Assembly (NCBI GenBank): GCA_023229045.1
Contig: JALOAB010000031.1
Coordinates: forward strand, 1-14,838
Direction of reading: 5' to 3'
Length of the DNA stretch: 14,838 nucleotides
Source: Fidelibacterota bacterium
GTDB taxonomy: Bacteria > Fidelibacterota > UBA2242
Below, one piece after another: positions 8,294 to 14,830 of the stretch; position 1 is the first letter of the stretch, and the number at the start of each line of letters is the position of its first letter. The notes under the pieces were generated by a model. That model had not been told where the DNA came from, did not search any database, and saw only the letters and a program-made list of their open reading frames with translations. Made by a program: the position numbers and the translations under genes.

Positions 8294-10026
8294 GACGACC
8301 TCCCGGGAATAATGGCGGAAATCGGTTTGCCGGACGGAATCATGGGATAGACATTCTCGATGCTTTTCACCATGAACTCCATGATGACCGGACCGGATTG
8401 GTTGAGACCGGTTTTTAAAACCTCATCAACCTCGGATGGCTTGGTAGCGCGATAGCCGTGAATCCGATTAGCCTCGGCAATTTTTACAAAGTCAGGAATA
8501 TAAACTGACGGACAATCCTTGCGCGGACCGGTGCATTTGGGCGGACAAGTCGGACTGCGCTTTAGGCAGGTCTGCGAATAATGTTCATCCCAGAACATTT
8601 CCTGCCACTGACGCACCATGCCGAGATAGGAATTATTCAGAATGACTACCTTGACCGGGATATTGTTAATCGAACAGGTGGCAAATTCCTGAATATTCAT
8701 CTGGATACTGCCATCGCCGGAAATACTCACCACAGTCTGATTGGGACGACCAACCGCCGCTCCCATGGCGGCCGGCAGACCGAATCCCATAGTACCCAAG
8801 CCACCGGAAGAAAGAAAGGCGCGGGGCTTACGATGTTTATAATAATGCGCCGCCCACATCTGATGCTGACCTACGTCCGTTACAATAATCGTTTCCGGAT
8901 CAGCCAGAGCGCTGACGCGATCGATCACATACTGTGGTAAAATATCCGATTCAGCCGACTGATCATAAGTCATCGGGTACTGATTTTTCCAGGAGTTTGT
9001 TCGTTCGTTCCATTCATCCTGCTGGCGCGGCTGGACTTTTTTTAGTAATTCCTGAAGAATTTTCCTGGCGTCACCTACGACCGGAATCTGCGGCTTGATG
9101 ACTTTGGCAATTTCAGCCGGATCGACGTCAATATGGGCAACCATCGCCTGGGTAGCAAACTGATCGCGCAGACCCGTGATACGGTCATCAAAGCGCACTC
9201 CGATGCCGATTAGTAAGTCACATTCGGTCAGCGCCAGATTAGCCGCCATCGTGCCATGCATTCCGGGCATACCGAGAAAGGTCGGATGATCGGTCGGAAT
9301 CGAACCCAATCCCATCAAAGTAATCACGATCGGGATATTGGTTTTATCCAGCAGAGCCAGGAGCTCCGCCGAAGCATCCGCCGATATGATACCGCCACCG
9401 GTATAAAGCAAAGGTTTTTTAGCAGAGTTTATAGCCTGCGCCAGTTTCTCAATTTGCTTTTGATTCCCGTTGGCAACCGGTTTGTAGCCCGGCAGAGTAA
9501 CTTCGGCAGGATACTTGTAATTTTTCAGGATGCCGTTGGATACATTAACGGGAATGTCAACGGCGACCGGACCGGGACGACCAGTGCGGGCGATGTAAAA
9601 TGCCTCTTTCAGTACTCCCGGCAATTCTTCCACGCTCTTTACCAGATAATTATGCTTGGTGATCGAGCGGGTCAGACCGACCATATCGGTTTCCTGAAAA
9701 GCATCCGTACCGATACTGCTGGTAGCCACCTGACCGCTAATTACAACAATCGGGATGCTGTCCATTCGGGCATTGGCGATGCCGGTTATGGTATTGGTCG
9801 CGCCCGGCCCGGAAGTTACCAGACAAACTCCCACCTTGCCGGTAGCGCGGGCATAACCGTCGGCGGCATGCGTGGCGCCCTGTTCATGACGGGTCAGAAT
9901 GAATTTGATTTTATCCGTCTGATATAAAACATCGAAGATCGGAATGACCACGCCACCGGGATAACCGAATATAGTATCGACTCCCTCATTAATTAATGTA
10001 TCTATTAATATTTCAGCACCTTTCAT
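8290..10026 (-). CDS. ilvB: Acetolactate synthase, large (catalytic) subunit
   Basis: Thiamine-diphosphate enzyme joining pyruvate with pyruvate or 2-oxobutyrate to give acetolactate or acetohydroxybutyrate. The 578 residues are near family length. The Pyr domain has GYPGGVVIPIFD at 21-32 and catalytic Glu48 in RHEQGATHAADGYAR. The FAD-linked middle domain carries FLGMPGMHGT and GVRFDDRITG. The PP domain has the ThDP motif GDGSIQMN at 437-444 ending in NN at 464-465, and the conserved GMVRQWQ with Trp474. An unusual insertion of roughly 20 residues directly after the HYSQT segment carries Cys487, Cys494, Cys498 and Cys505 (C-x6-C-x3-C-x6-C). Most AHAS proteins pass straight to the PDFVKIAEA-like segment. 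The gene overlaps ilvD and ilvN by ATGA at both ends, so translation of all three is probably coupled. Confidence 0.97.
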   Translation of the reverse strand: MKGAEILIDTLINEGVDTIFGYPGGVVIPIFDVLYQTDKIKFILTRHEQGATHAADGYARATGKVGVCLVTSGPGATNTITGIANARMDSIPIVVISGQVATSSIGTDAFQETDMVGLTRSITKHNYLVKSVEELPGVLKEAFYIARTGRPGPVAVDIPVNVSNGILKNYKYPAEVTLPGYKPVANGNQKQIEKLAQAINSAKKPLLYTGGGIISADASAELLALLDKTNIPIVITLMGLGSIPTDHPTFLGMPGMHGTMAANLALTECDLLIGIGVRFDDRITGLRDQFATQAMVAHIDVDPAEIAKVIKPQIPVVGDARKILQELLKKVQPRQQDEWNERTNSWKNQYPMTYDQSAESDILPQYVIDRVSALADPETIIVTDVGQHQMWAAHYYKHRKPRAFLSSGGLGTMGFGLPAAMGAAVGRPNQTVVSISGDGSIQMNIQEFATCSINNIPVKVVILNNSYLGMVRQWQEMFWDEHYSQTCLKRSPTCPPKCTGPRKDCPSVYIPDFVKIAEANRIHGYRATKPSEVDEVLKTGLNQSGPVIMEFMVKSIENVYPMIPSGKPISAIIPGRSS

Positions 10027-11720
10027 TGAACGGCTCCTTCATCCTTGCGAAAATTATATTTTAAAACGGCGCCCTCACTGGCCGAAGAGACCATTTCGGC
10101 ATAACGAGCCATCGCACCGTGAGTGATGCGCGGAGGATGCGCCTGCCACTGTGCGCGGCGGTTTCCTAATTCCCTATTCGATAACAAAACTTCCAGCGAA
10201 TATTTTGGAATATCGATGCGGACACGGTCGCCATTCTTTAGTAAACCGATCGGTCCACCGAGAGCGGCTTCGGGCGCTACATGTCCCACACAGGCTCCGC
10301 GCGTACCGCCTGAAAAGCGACCGTCGGTAATCAGGGCTACGCTTTCGCTTAATCCGCGCCCCATGATGTAGGAAGTCGGCGAAAGCATTTCCTGCATTCC
10401 CGGGCCGCCGCGTGGACCTTCATAGCGAATCACGACCACATCCCCGGCTTTGACATCGCCGGCCAGTATTCCTTCGCAGGCTTCTTCCTGACTTTCAAAA
10501 ATCACCGCCGGACCTTCAAATACTTTCATCTTTTCCGAAACGCCGGCGTATTTAACGACACTTCCTTCCGGAGCCAAATTACCGGTCAGGATAGCCAGTC
10601 CGCCGGTCGGAGCATACGCATTTTCCCGGGTATGAATGACGGCCTCATTCAGGATTCGCCGCCCGGTAACATTTTCACCAATGGTCTTCCCGGTTACAGT
10701 CAGGCAATCTATGCTCACAAAGGGATTATTCCGAAATAGTTCGTTCAGTAAAGCGCTCATACCGCCAGCCGCATCGACATCCTCGATATGATATTGTGAG
10801 GAAGGCGCCACTTTGCAGAGCGTGGGCGTCCGGCGGGAGATTTCGTCAATACGCCCGAGCGAATATTTAATGCCAGCCTCGTTGGCGACCGCCATCAAAT
10901 GCAGAACGGTATTCGTTGAACCGCCCATGGCCATATCGAGCGCTATGGCATTGTCAAGAGCTTCACGGGTAATGATCTGCGACGGGCGCACATCTAGCCG
11001 CACCAATTCCATGATCCGTTTTCCGGCTTCCTTATATAACTCTTGCCGGTGTTTGTCTTCTGCCAGAATTGTACCGTTGCCGGGGAGGGCGATGCCGAGC
11101 GCCTCACACAGGCAATTCATGGAATTGGCGGTAAACAAACCGGAACAACTTCCCCAGCCCGGACAAGCGCAACGTTCGATCTCAGTTAATTCCGCTTCAT
11201 CGATTTTGCCTTCCTTATAGGCCCCAATTCCTTCAAACACCGAGATCAGATCGAGAGCTTTGCCGTTCGCCAGGCGTCCGGCACGCATCGGCCCGCCCGA
11301 AACGAATATAGTCGGAATATCGAGCCGCACGGCCGCCATCAGCATTCCCGGAATGATTTTATCACAGTTCGGAATGCAAACTAGGCCGTCAAAACAGTGA
11401 GCTTTTACCATTGTTTCGACTGAGTCGGCGATCAGCTCGCGACTCTGCAGACTGTAACGCATGCCGGCGTGCCCCATCGCAATCCCGTCGCAAACGCCAA
11501 TCGTATTAAATACGAATGGCAAACCGCCAGCCTGAATGACGGCTTTTTTTACCATTTCTGCGACGACGTCCAGTTTTACATGCCCGGGAACAATGTCATT
11601 GTAAGAATTGGCTATGCCAATGAACGGTTTCCCAAAATCTTCTTCAGCAACGCCGGCGGCTCGCAACAAAGAGCGATGCGGAGCCCGTTCGATTCCTTTT
11701 TTTACCTGATTGCTCTGCAT
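10023..11720 (-). CDS. ilvD: Dihydroxy-acid dehydratase, [4Fe-4S] type
   Basis: Dehydrates 2,3-dihydroxyisovalerate and 2,3-dihydroxy-3-methylvalerate to the keto acids. From the ATG at 11720 it has 565 residues, typical of the family. Cys119 in IPNCDKIIPGM and Cys192 in WGSCSGLFTANSMN are cluster ligands. The N-terminal position reads DIVPGH, as in the oxygen-sensitive E. coli enzyme, rather than the TPCN of [2Fe-2S] enzymes. GGSTNTVLHL, TDGRFSGGTRGACVGHVAPEA and LLSNRELGNRRAQW are conserved downstream. An upstream in-frame GTG at 11759 would add 13 residues. It is rejected because it lies 1 base past the attenuator U-tract and has no ribosome site, whereas the ATG has AAAAGGA 10 bases upstream. 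It is the first structural gene of the operon, downstream of the leader attenuator, and overlaps ilvB by ATGA. Confidence 0.96.
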   Translation of the reverse strand: MQSNQVKKGIERAPHRSLLRAAGVAEEDFGKPFIGIANSYNDIVPGHVKLDVVAEMVKKAVIQAGGLPFVFNTIGVCDGIAMGHAGMRYSLQSRELIADSVETMVKAHCFDGLVCIPNCDKIIPGMLMAAVRLDIPTIFVSGGPMRAGRLANGKALDLISVFEGIGAYKEGKIDEAELTEIERCACPGWGSCSGLFTANSMNCLCEALGIALPGNGTILAEDKHRQELYKEAGKRIMELVRLDVRPSQIITREALDNAIALDMAMGGSTNTVLHLMAVANEAGIKYSLGRIDEISRRTPTLCKVAPSSQYHIEDVDAAGGMSALLNELFRNNPFVSIDCLTVTGKTIGENVTGRRILNEAVIHTRENAYAPTGGLAILTGNLAPEGSVVKYAGVSEKMKVFEGPAVIFESQEEACEGILAGDVKAGDVVVIRYEGPRGGPGMQEMLSPTSYIMGRGLSESVALITDGRFSGGTRGACVGHVAPEAALGGPIGLLKNGDRVRIDIPKYSLEVLLSNRELGNRRAQWQAHPPRITHGAMARYAEMVSSASEGAVLKYNFRKDEGAVQ

Positions 11721-11730
11721 AATTATACAT

Positions 11731-11737
11731 TCCTTTT
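11731..11737 (-). promoter_or_regulatory. Ribosome binding site of ilvD
   Basis: AAAAGGA on the minus strand, 10 bases before the ATG at 11720-11718. It lies between the attenuator terminator and the gene and decides for the ATG rather than the GTG at 11759. Confidence 0.55.
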
Positions 11738-11760
11738 CATATTTATTCAGTTTTACCACT

Positions 11761-11792
11761 AAAAAACCCCTTCTTTTTTGGGAAGGGGTTTT
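11761..11792 (-). terminator. Leader terminator (attenuator) of the ilv-leu operon
   Basis: Read leftward, AAAACCCCTTC (11792-11782) and GAAGGGGTTTT (11773-11763) form a perfect 11-bp stem around an 8-base loop CCAAAAAA. The T run continues to 11761, giving six U in the transcript. This is a Rho-independent terminator in the direction of the operon. It sits before ilvD, between the leader stop codon and the first structural gene, which makes it an attenuator rather than an end-of-gene terminator. It ends 40 bases before the ilvD ATG. The stem is symmetric enough to be read on the other strand, but no rightward gene ends here. Confidence 0.88.
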
Positions 11793-11817
11793 AGTTACTG
11801 CTTATTTTTTACTACGC

Positions 11818-11901
11818 CTAAATTACCCCTTCACCTCCAATTAGGATAATAATGACCAGAATTAGTACAATGGGTAGCAATATATTTGTTAACCGGCTCA
11901 T
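11818..11901 (-). CDS. Ile/Leu/Val-rich leader peptide of the operon (ilvL-like), 27 aa
   Basis: A short ORF, ATG at 11901 and TAG ending at 11818. Of its 27 residues, 8 are Ile, 6 Leu and 3 Val. Residues 11-21 are an unbroken run, IVLILVIIILI, followed by GGEGVI and stop. AAAGG lies 7 bases before the ATG. The terminator hairpin begins 25 bases after the stop, and ilvD lies just past it. The protein itself probably has no function. Its translation would sense charged tRNA for all three amino acids, like IlvL of the E. coli ilvGMEDA operon, although it shows no clear residue similarity to IlvL. The composition matches the operon content, which makes all three products. A small membrane peptide is the alternative because it is hydrophobic. 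Its position and the overlap with the antiterminator arm favour a leader. Confidence 0.85.
   Translation of the reverse strand: MSRLTNILLPIVLILVIIILIGGEGVI
11825..11832 (-). promoter_or_regulatory. Antiterminator arm inside the leader ORF
   Basis: GAAGGGGT in leader codons 24-26 repeats the start of the terminator 3' arm. It is exactly complementary over 8 bases to ACCCCTTC in the terminator 5' arm (11789-11782). Pairing would remove the 5' arm and prevent terminator formation. A ribosome at the leader stop codon (11820-11818) would cover this segment, whereas one stalled in the Ile/Val/Leu run up to about codon 19 would leave it free. This fits attenuation. The pairing is read from sequence; the mechanism is inferred. 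Confidence 0.7.
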
Positions 11902-11913
11902 AATTTGGCCTTT

Positions 11914-11943
11914 AATATAAAATATTTATGCGTTGTAAGTCAA
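11914..11943 (-). promoter_or_regulatory. Candidate sigma70-type promoter of the ilv-leu operon
   Basis: Leftward TTGACT (11943-11938), an 18-base spacer and TATATT (11919-11914) form a good match to the -35/-10 consensus. The predicted start, near 11907, would leave only about 6 bases before the leader ATG and cut off the AAAGG. Either the leader mRNA is almost leaderless or the true promoter is slightly upstream in the AT-rich stretch, for example TATAAA near 11951-11957. This is a pattern match only. Confidence 0.4.
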
Positions 11944-12077
11944 CATTTTTTTATAATTTTTTTTGAAATCCATATAAATCAAAAAGAATGTTCAATAATA
12001 TTTAAGAGAAATTCAACAATCATTAGTTCAATGGCGACCTGAATATGGATTTATATCACAAACTAAAATTGAGCTGT

Positions 12078-12105
12078 TTGCGATTTTCAAATATTTTTGT
12101 AAAAT
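12078..12105 (+). promoter_or_regulatory. Candidate promoter of the REC-PAS gene
   Basis: TTGCGA (12078-12083), a 16-base spacer and TAAAAT (12100-12105) resemble a sigma70 promoter, about 80 bases before the ATG. An overlapping alternative is TTGAGC (12069-12074) with TATTTT (12092-12097). The region is AT-rich, so chance matches are likely. Confidence 0.3.
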
Positions 12106-12170
12106 AGCAGTGATGACCTTTGGTAATAAAGCCTACACTTCCCTAAAAAGTAAAAGGCTAAAAATAAAAC

Positions 12171-12177
12171 AAAGGAG
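12171..12177 (+). promoter_or_regulatory. Ribosome binding site of the REC-PAS gene
   Basis: AAAGGAG lies 8 bases before the ATG at 12186. The upstream GTG at 12177 overlaps this element and so cannot be the start. Confidence 0.7.
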
Positions 12178-12185
12178 TGAGGAAC

Positions 12186-14345
12186 ATGGATGAAACTAAA
12201 ATATTATTGGTGGAAAGTGATCCTAAAACTGCCCGCAGTATTAACTCGATTATCAGTCATTTAGGGCATAAAGTGGTCAAAACCGCCAGTGATGGTGTGA
12301 GCGCCCTGAAAAGCGCGATCGACCTCCAACCGGATCTGGTGCTGATGGATATATCTATCAAAGGTGCAATGAATGGCATTGATACTGCTGTTCAAATCCA
12401 TCAAAGCCAGGACATACCGATAATTTTCCTGATCGAAGAATCCGATCAACTGGATCTTGAAACATTGAAACAGGCTGATAACGACGGCATAGTTTTTAAA
12501 CCGATCGTTGAGGCTGAACTGCGCTGTGTTATCGAACTGGCTCTCGCGCATCACAAGGAGGAGCGTCGGATAAAGACCGATCAGGCTCTGCTCTCCACGA
12601 CCCTGAAAAGTATCGGCGATGCCGTCATCACGACCGATAATCAGGCTTTGATCACCTTTCTTAATCCGGTCGCCGAAAAGCTGACCGGTTGGTCGCTGAG
12701 CGAAGCTGTCGGTAAGCCTATTTTGCAGATATTTAACATAATTAATGAAGATACCCAGCTTCCGGCAAAAAATCCGCTTAAGAATATTTTAGGGAAAGGT
12801 ATGGTAGTCGGGCTGGCCAATCATACCGTTCTTATTTCCAAGAAGGGAAAGAAAATTCCTATCGATGACAGCGGCGCGCCTATCATGGATGAATACGGTA
12901 ATATCGAAGGAGCCGTCTTGGTATTCCGGGATATCACCCAACAGAAAAAAGCCAAAAGCGCGCTGGAGTTTGAAAAGTCGTTGATCGATGCCTTGCTGAA
13001 TTATTTCCCGGAATATATTTTCTTCAAGGATTTGAAGAGTCGTTTTTACCGCGTCAGTAAATCGCTGGCGACCGAAGTTTTTGGCTTAAATGATCCGAAA
13101 GAAGCTATTGGAAAAAGTGACTTCGATTTCTTCCCGGAGCAATTTGCGGAAGCAGATTACACCACCGAACAGCATATCATAAAGAGCGGTGAATCAATCG
13201 TCGATAAAGAGGAAAAAAGACAATGGGTCAATGGCAGTGTGTCCTGGGCTTCTTCAACCAAAATGCCGTTGGTCAATAATAAGGGTGAAATCATCGGCAC
13301 CTTCGGGATTTCAAAAAATATCACTGAAAAAAAACAGATGCAGGAAGCTCTCCGTTTATCGGAAGAAAGATACCGCCTTCAGTTCGAGGAGGCTATGGAC
13401 GCCATCTTCGTGGCGGACGCCGAAACCGGAATTCTGGTTGATTGCAATCGGGCGGCGACAGTTCTGGTAGGGCGAGAAAAATCCGAAATTATCGGGCAAC
13501 ATCAAAGTATCCTTCATCCAGATGATGAAGGTAGCAAAGCTTTTAAACAACACATCAAACAAAAAATAAGTGAGATCATAGAAACTCAGATTATTACCAA
13601 AAGTGGCGAAATCCGGGATGTGGCGATCAAAGCCAACGTCTTTGATCTTGAGAACCGTAAAGTATTAATGGGAATTTTTCGGGATGTTACAGAGCAAAAA
13701 CAAGCCGAAGAAGCTTTGGCCAGCGAACGCAACCTCCTTAAGACCGTAATCGATAATGTCCCGGATAAAATCTATGCCAAAGACACCGAAGGGCGCTTTA
13801 TCATGTGCAATAAAGCCGTGGCTAAACGCATGGGTAAATCCAATCCGAAAGAGATTATCGGAAAAACCGACTTTGATTTTGTCGAACCAACGTTAGCGGC
13901 CAAATTTCATGCCAATGAACATGACATCATCAAATCCGGTCAACCATTAATCGATCACGAAGAACCTCTGGATCAGCTGGAAGGTGGCCGGCGCTGGAAT
14001 TCTGCCACCAAAGTGCCCCTGCGAGACCAACAGGGCAACGTTATCGGCATCGTGGGTATCGGTCGCGATATTACCGATCGAAAACTGGCCGAAGAACAAC
14101 GCGAAAAAGTCATTCTGGAACTGCAGGAAGCTCTCAATAAGATCAACACCCTGAAGGGCTTGATCCCGATCTGCGCCTGCTGTAAGAAAATAAGGGATGA
14201 TAAAGGCTATTGGAACAATGTAGAATCTTATATCCAGACCCACGCCGACGTTGAATTCACTCACGGCATCTGCCCGGATTGCATGAAAAAGCTGTACCCC
14301 GATTATCACAAAAAAAAGGATAATCCGGAGAAATCCAAAGAATAA
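12186..14345 (+). CDS. REC - four PAS - C-terminal Cys4 motif signalling protein (no kinase domain)
   Basis: A 719-residue cytoplasmic-looking protein with no membrane segments. A receiver domain spans about 4-122, with phospho-acceptor Asp55 in LVLMDIS and Lys105 in FKP. The acidic pair reads E10-S11, and Ile83 replaces the usual Thr/Ser, so phosphorylation may be weak or lost. PAS domains follow at about 135-255, 262-385, 390-508 and 515-632, each closing with an RDIT-type motif. PAS2 and PAS4 are PAS_4-like, share IGK(S/T)DFDF and HxIIKSG-type segments, and look like an internal duplication. A coiled helix at about 632-658 leads to Cys663-x2-Cys666 and, 29 residues later, Cys696-x2-Cys699, within LIPICACCKKIRDDKGYW and HGICPDC. 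This tail recurs in PAS and receiver proteins of environmental bacteria, and its function is unknown to me. No H-box, ATPase, GGDEF, EAL or DNA-binding domain is visible, so histidine kinase would be a wrong name. It is divergent from the ilv operon; a regulatory link is speculation. Confidence 0.9.
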   Translation: MDETKILLVESDPKTARSINSIISHLGHKVVKTASDGVSALKSAIDLQPDLVLMDISIKGAMNGIDTAVQIHQSQDIPIIFLIEESDQLDLETLKQADNDGIVFKPIVEAELRCVIELALAHHKEERRIKTDQALLSTTLKSIGDAVITTDNQALITFLNPVAEKLTGWSLSEAVGKPILQIFNIINEDTQLPAKNPLKNILGKGMVVGLANHTVLISKKGKKIPIDDSGAPIMDEYGNIEGAVLVFRDITQQKKAKSALEFEKSLIDALLNYFPEYIFFKDLKSRFYRVSKSLATEVFGLNDPKEAIGKSDFDFFPEQFAEADYTTEQHIIKSGESIVDKEEKRQWVNGSVSWASSTKMPLVNNKGEIIGTFGISKNITEKKQMQEALRLSEERYRLQFEEAMDAIFVADAETGILVDCNRAATVLVGREKSEIIGQHQSILHPDDEGSKAFKQHIKQKISEIIETQIITKSGEIRDVAIKANVFDLENRKVLMGIFRDVTEQKQAEEALASERNLLKTVIDNVPDKIYAKDTEGRFIMCNKAVAKRMGKSNPKEIIGKTDFDFVEPTLAAKFHANEHDIIKSGQPLIDHEEPLDQLEGGRRWNSATKVPLRDQQGNVIGIVGIGRDITDRKLAEEQREKVILELQEALNKINTLKGLIPICACCKKIRDDKGYWNNVESYIQTHADVEFTHGICPDCMKKLYPDYHKKKDNPEKSKE

Positions 14346-14354
14346 TTAATCGAT

Positions 14355-14816
14355 CTATGGAATCTCCACCTGCCAGAGCAGGGAGTCCTGTACCTGCCGC
14401 GGATCGTGTAACCAGACAGCTAGATGATATCGGTCGCCGGTATAACCGGTGAACAACGTCAGAAATTCATAATAGCACATACAGCGGCAATAACAAGTTT
14501 CATACGGAGTATAGCAGGTATCTCTGATCATAATCGTCAGGCTATCGCCGTTCTGCTGACTTTCTACAACGAAAGGCGCACAGCAGATGTATTCGATACC
14601 GCTGAAAATTTTCAGAGTATCGTTGCTGATTTCCCAGCTTAGGCTATCCTCATTAATTTCCCAGTTCCATCTGGGTACTTCCATGAATCCGTTGCATCCG
14701 CCATAATCGGTGCGTAACAACCATAGCGTCGACGCGGTCTGGCGCTCGCTGTCGGTGCAGGTTAAAAAAACGAAAATCAGCGCACTGAATATTAGTACGG
14801 TATAAATTCTTTTCAT
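14355..14816 (-). CDS. Cysteine-rich putative lipoprotein, function unknown
   Basis: A 153-residue protein. The N-terminus has Lys2, Arg3 and a hydrophobic stretch at 4-18, then Cys20. FLTC resembles a lipobox, but Phe at -3 and Thr at -1 are not canonical, so it could be a lipoprotein or have an ordinary secretory signal. The mature part has eight further cysteines: Cys41, the pair Cys78-79, Cys101, and an alternating run Cys108, 110, 112 and 114 in CYCRCMC. It is rich in Trp, Tyr and acidic residues and probably forms a beta-rich extracytoplasmic domain. Similar CxC-clustered small lipoproteins occur in FCB-group bacteria (from memory). The ATG at 14816 is chosen over an adjoining GTG at 14819 because GGGAGG lies 8 bases upstream of the ATG. 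It converges on the REC-PAS gene, and only 9 bases separate the stops. No function can be assigned. Confidence 0.8.
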   Translation of the reverse strand: MKRIYTVLIFSALIFVFLTCTDSERQTASTLWLLRTDYGGCNGFMEVPRWNWEINEDSLSWEISNDTLKIFSGIEYICCAPFVVESQQNGDSLTIMIRDTCYTPYETCYCRCMCYYEFLTLFTGYTGDRYHLAVWLHDPRQVQDSLLWQVEIP

Positions 14817-14824
14817 CACATTTG

Positions 14825-14830
14825 CCTCCC
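14825..14830 (-). promoter_or_regulatory. Ribosome binding site of the lipoprotein-like gene
   Basis: GGGAGG on the minus strand, 8 bases before the ATG at 14816-14814. It supports this ATG over the GTG three bases earlier. The promoter lies beyond the window. Confidence 0.65.

Larger units (their letters stand above)
11902..12185. other. Divergent AT-rich intergenic region
   Basis: 284 bases between the leftward leader ORF and the rightward REC-PAS gene. It must hold both promoters. It contains A/T runs on both strands, the candidate promoters listed separately, and no further ORF, tRNA or strong hairpin that I can see. No T-box motif or clear operator palindrome was recognised. Confidence 0.75.

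Noticed and set aside
9256..9927. 223-residue rightward ORF antisense to ilvB
   Set aside because: It lies wholly opposite a conserved ilvB reading frame, and its composition reflects reverse-frame reading. No ribosome site or family motif was seen.
11721..11759. Longer ilvD starting at GTG 11759
   Set aside because: The GTG abuts the attenuator U-tract with no ribosome site, and the added residues do not resemble IlvD N-termini.
11763..11792. Hairpin as a terminator for rightward transcription
   Set aside because: No rightward gene ends here. The longer T run and the placement fit the leftward direction, though bidirectional activity is possible.
11761..11940. T-box or other riboswitch upstream of ilvD
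   Set aside because: No T-box sequence of the GGTGG-ACCGCG kind or specifier-loop structure is visible. The Ile/Leu/Val-rich ORF explains the hairpin better.
12186..14345. Calling the PAS protein a hybrid histidine kinase
   Set aside because: No H-box, N/G-box or HATPase region exists. The protein ends in a Cys4 tail after PAS4.
14340..14360. Shared terminator between the convergent genes
   Set aside because: Only 9 bases separate the stops, and no convincing hairpin with a T run was found there or just inside either gene end.
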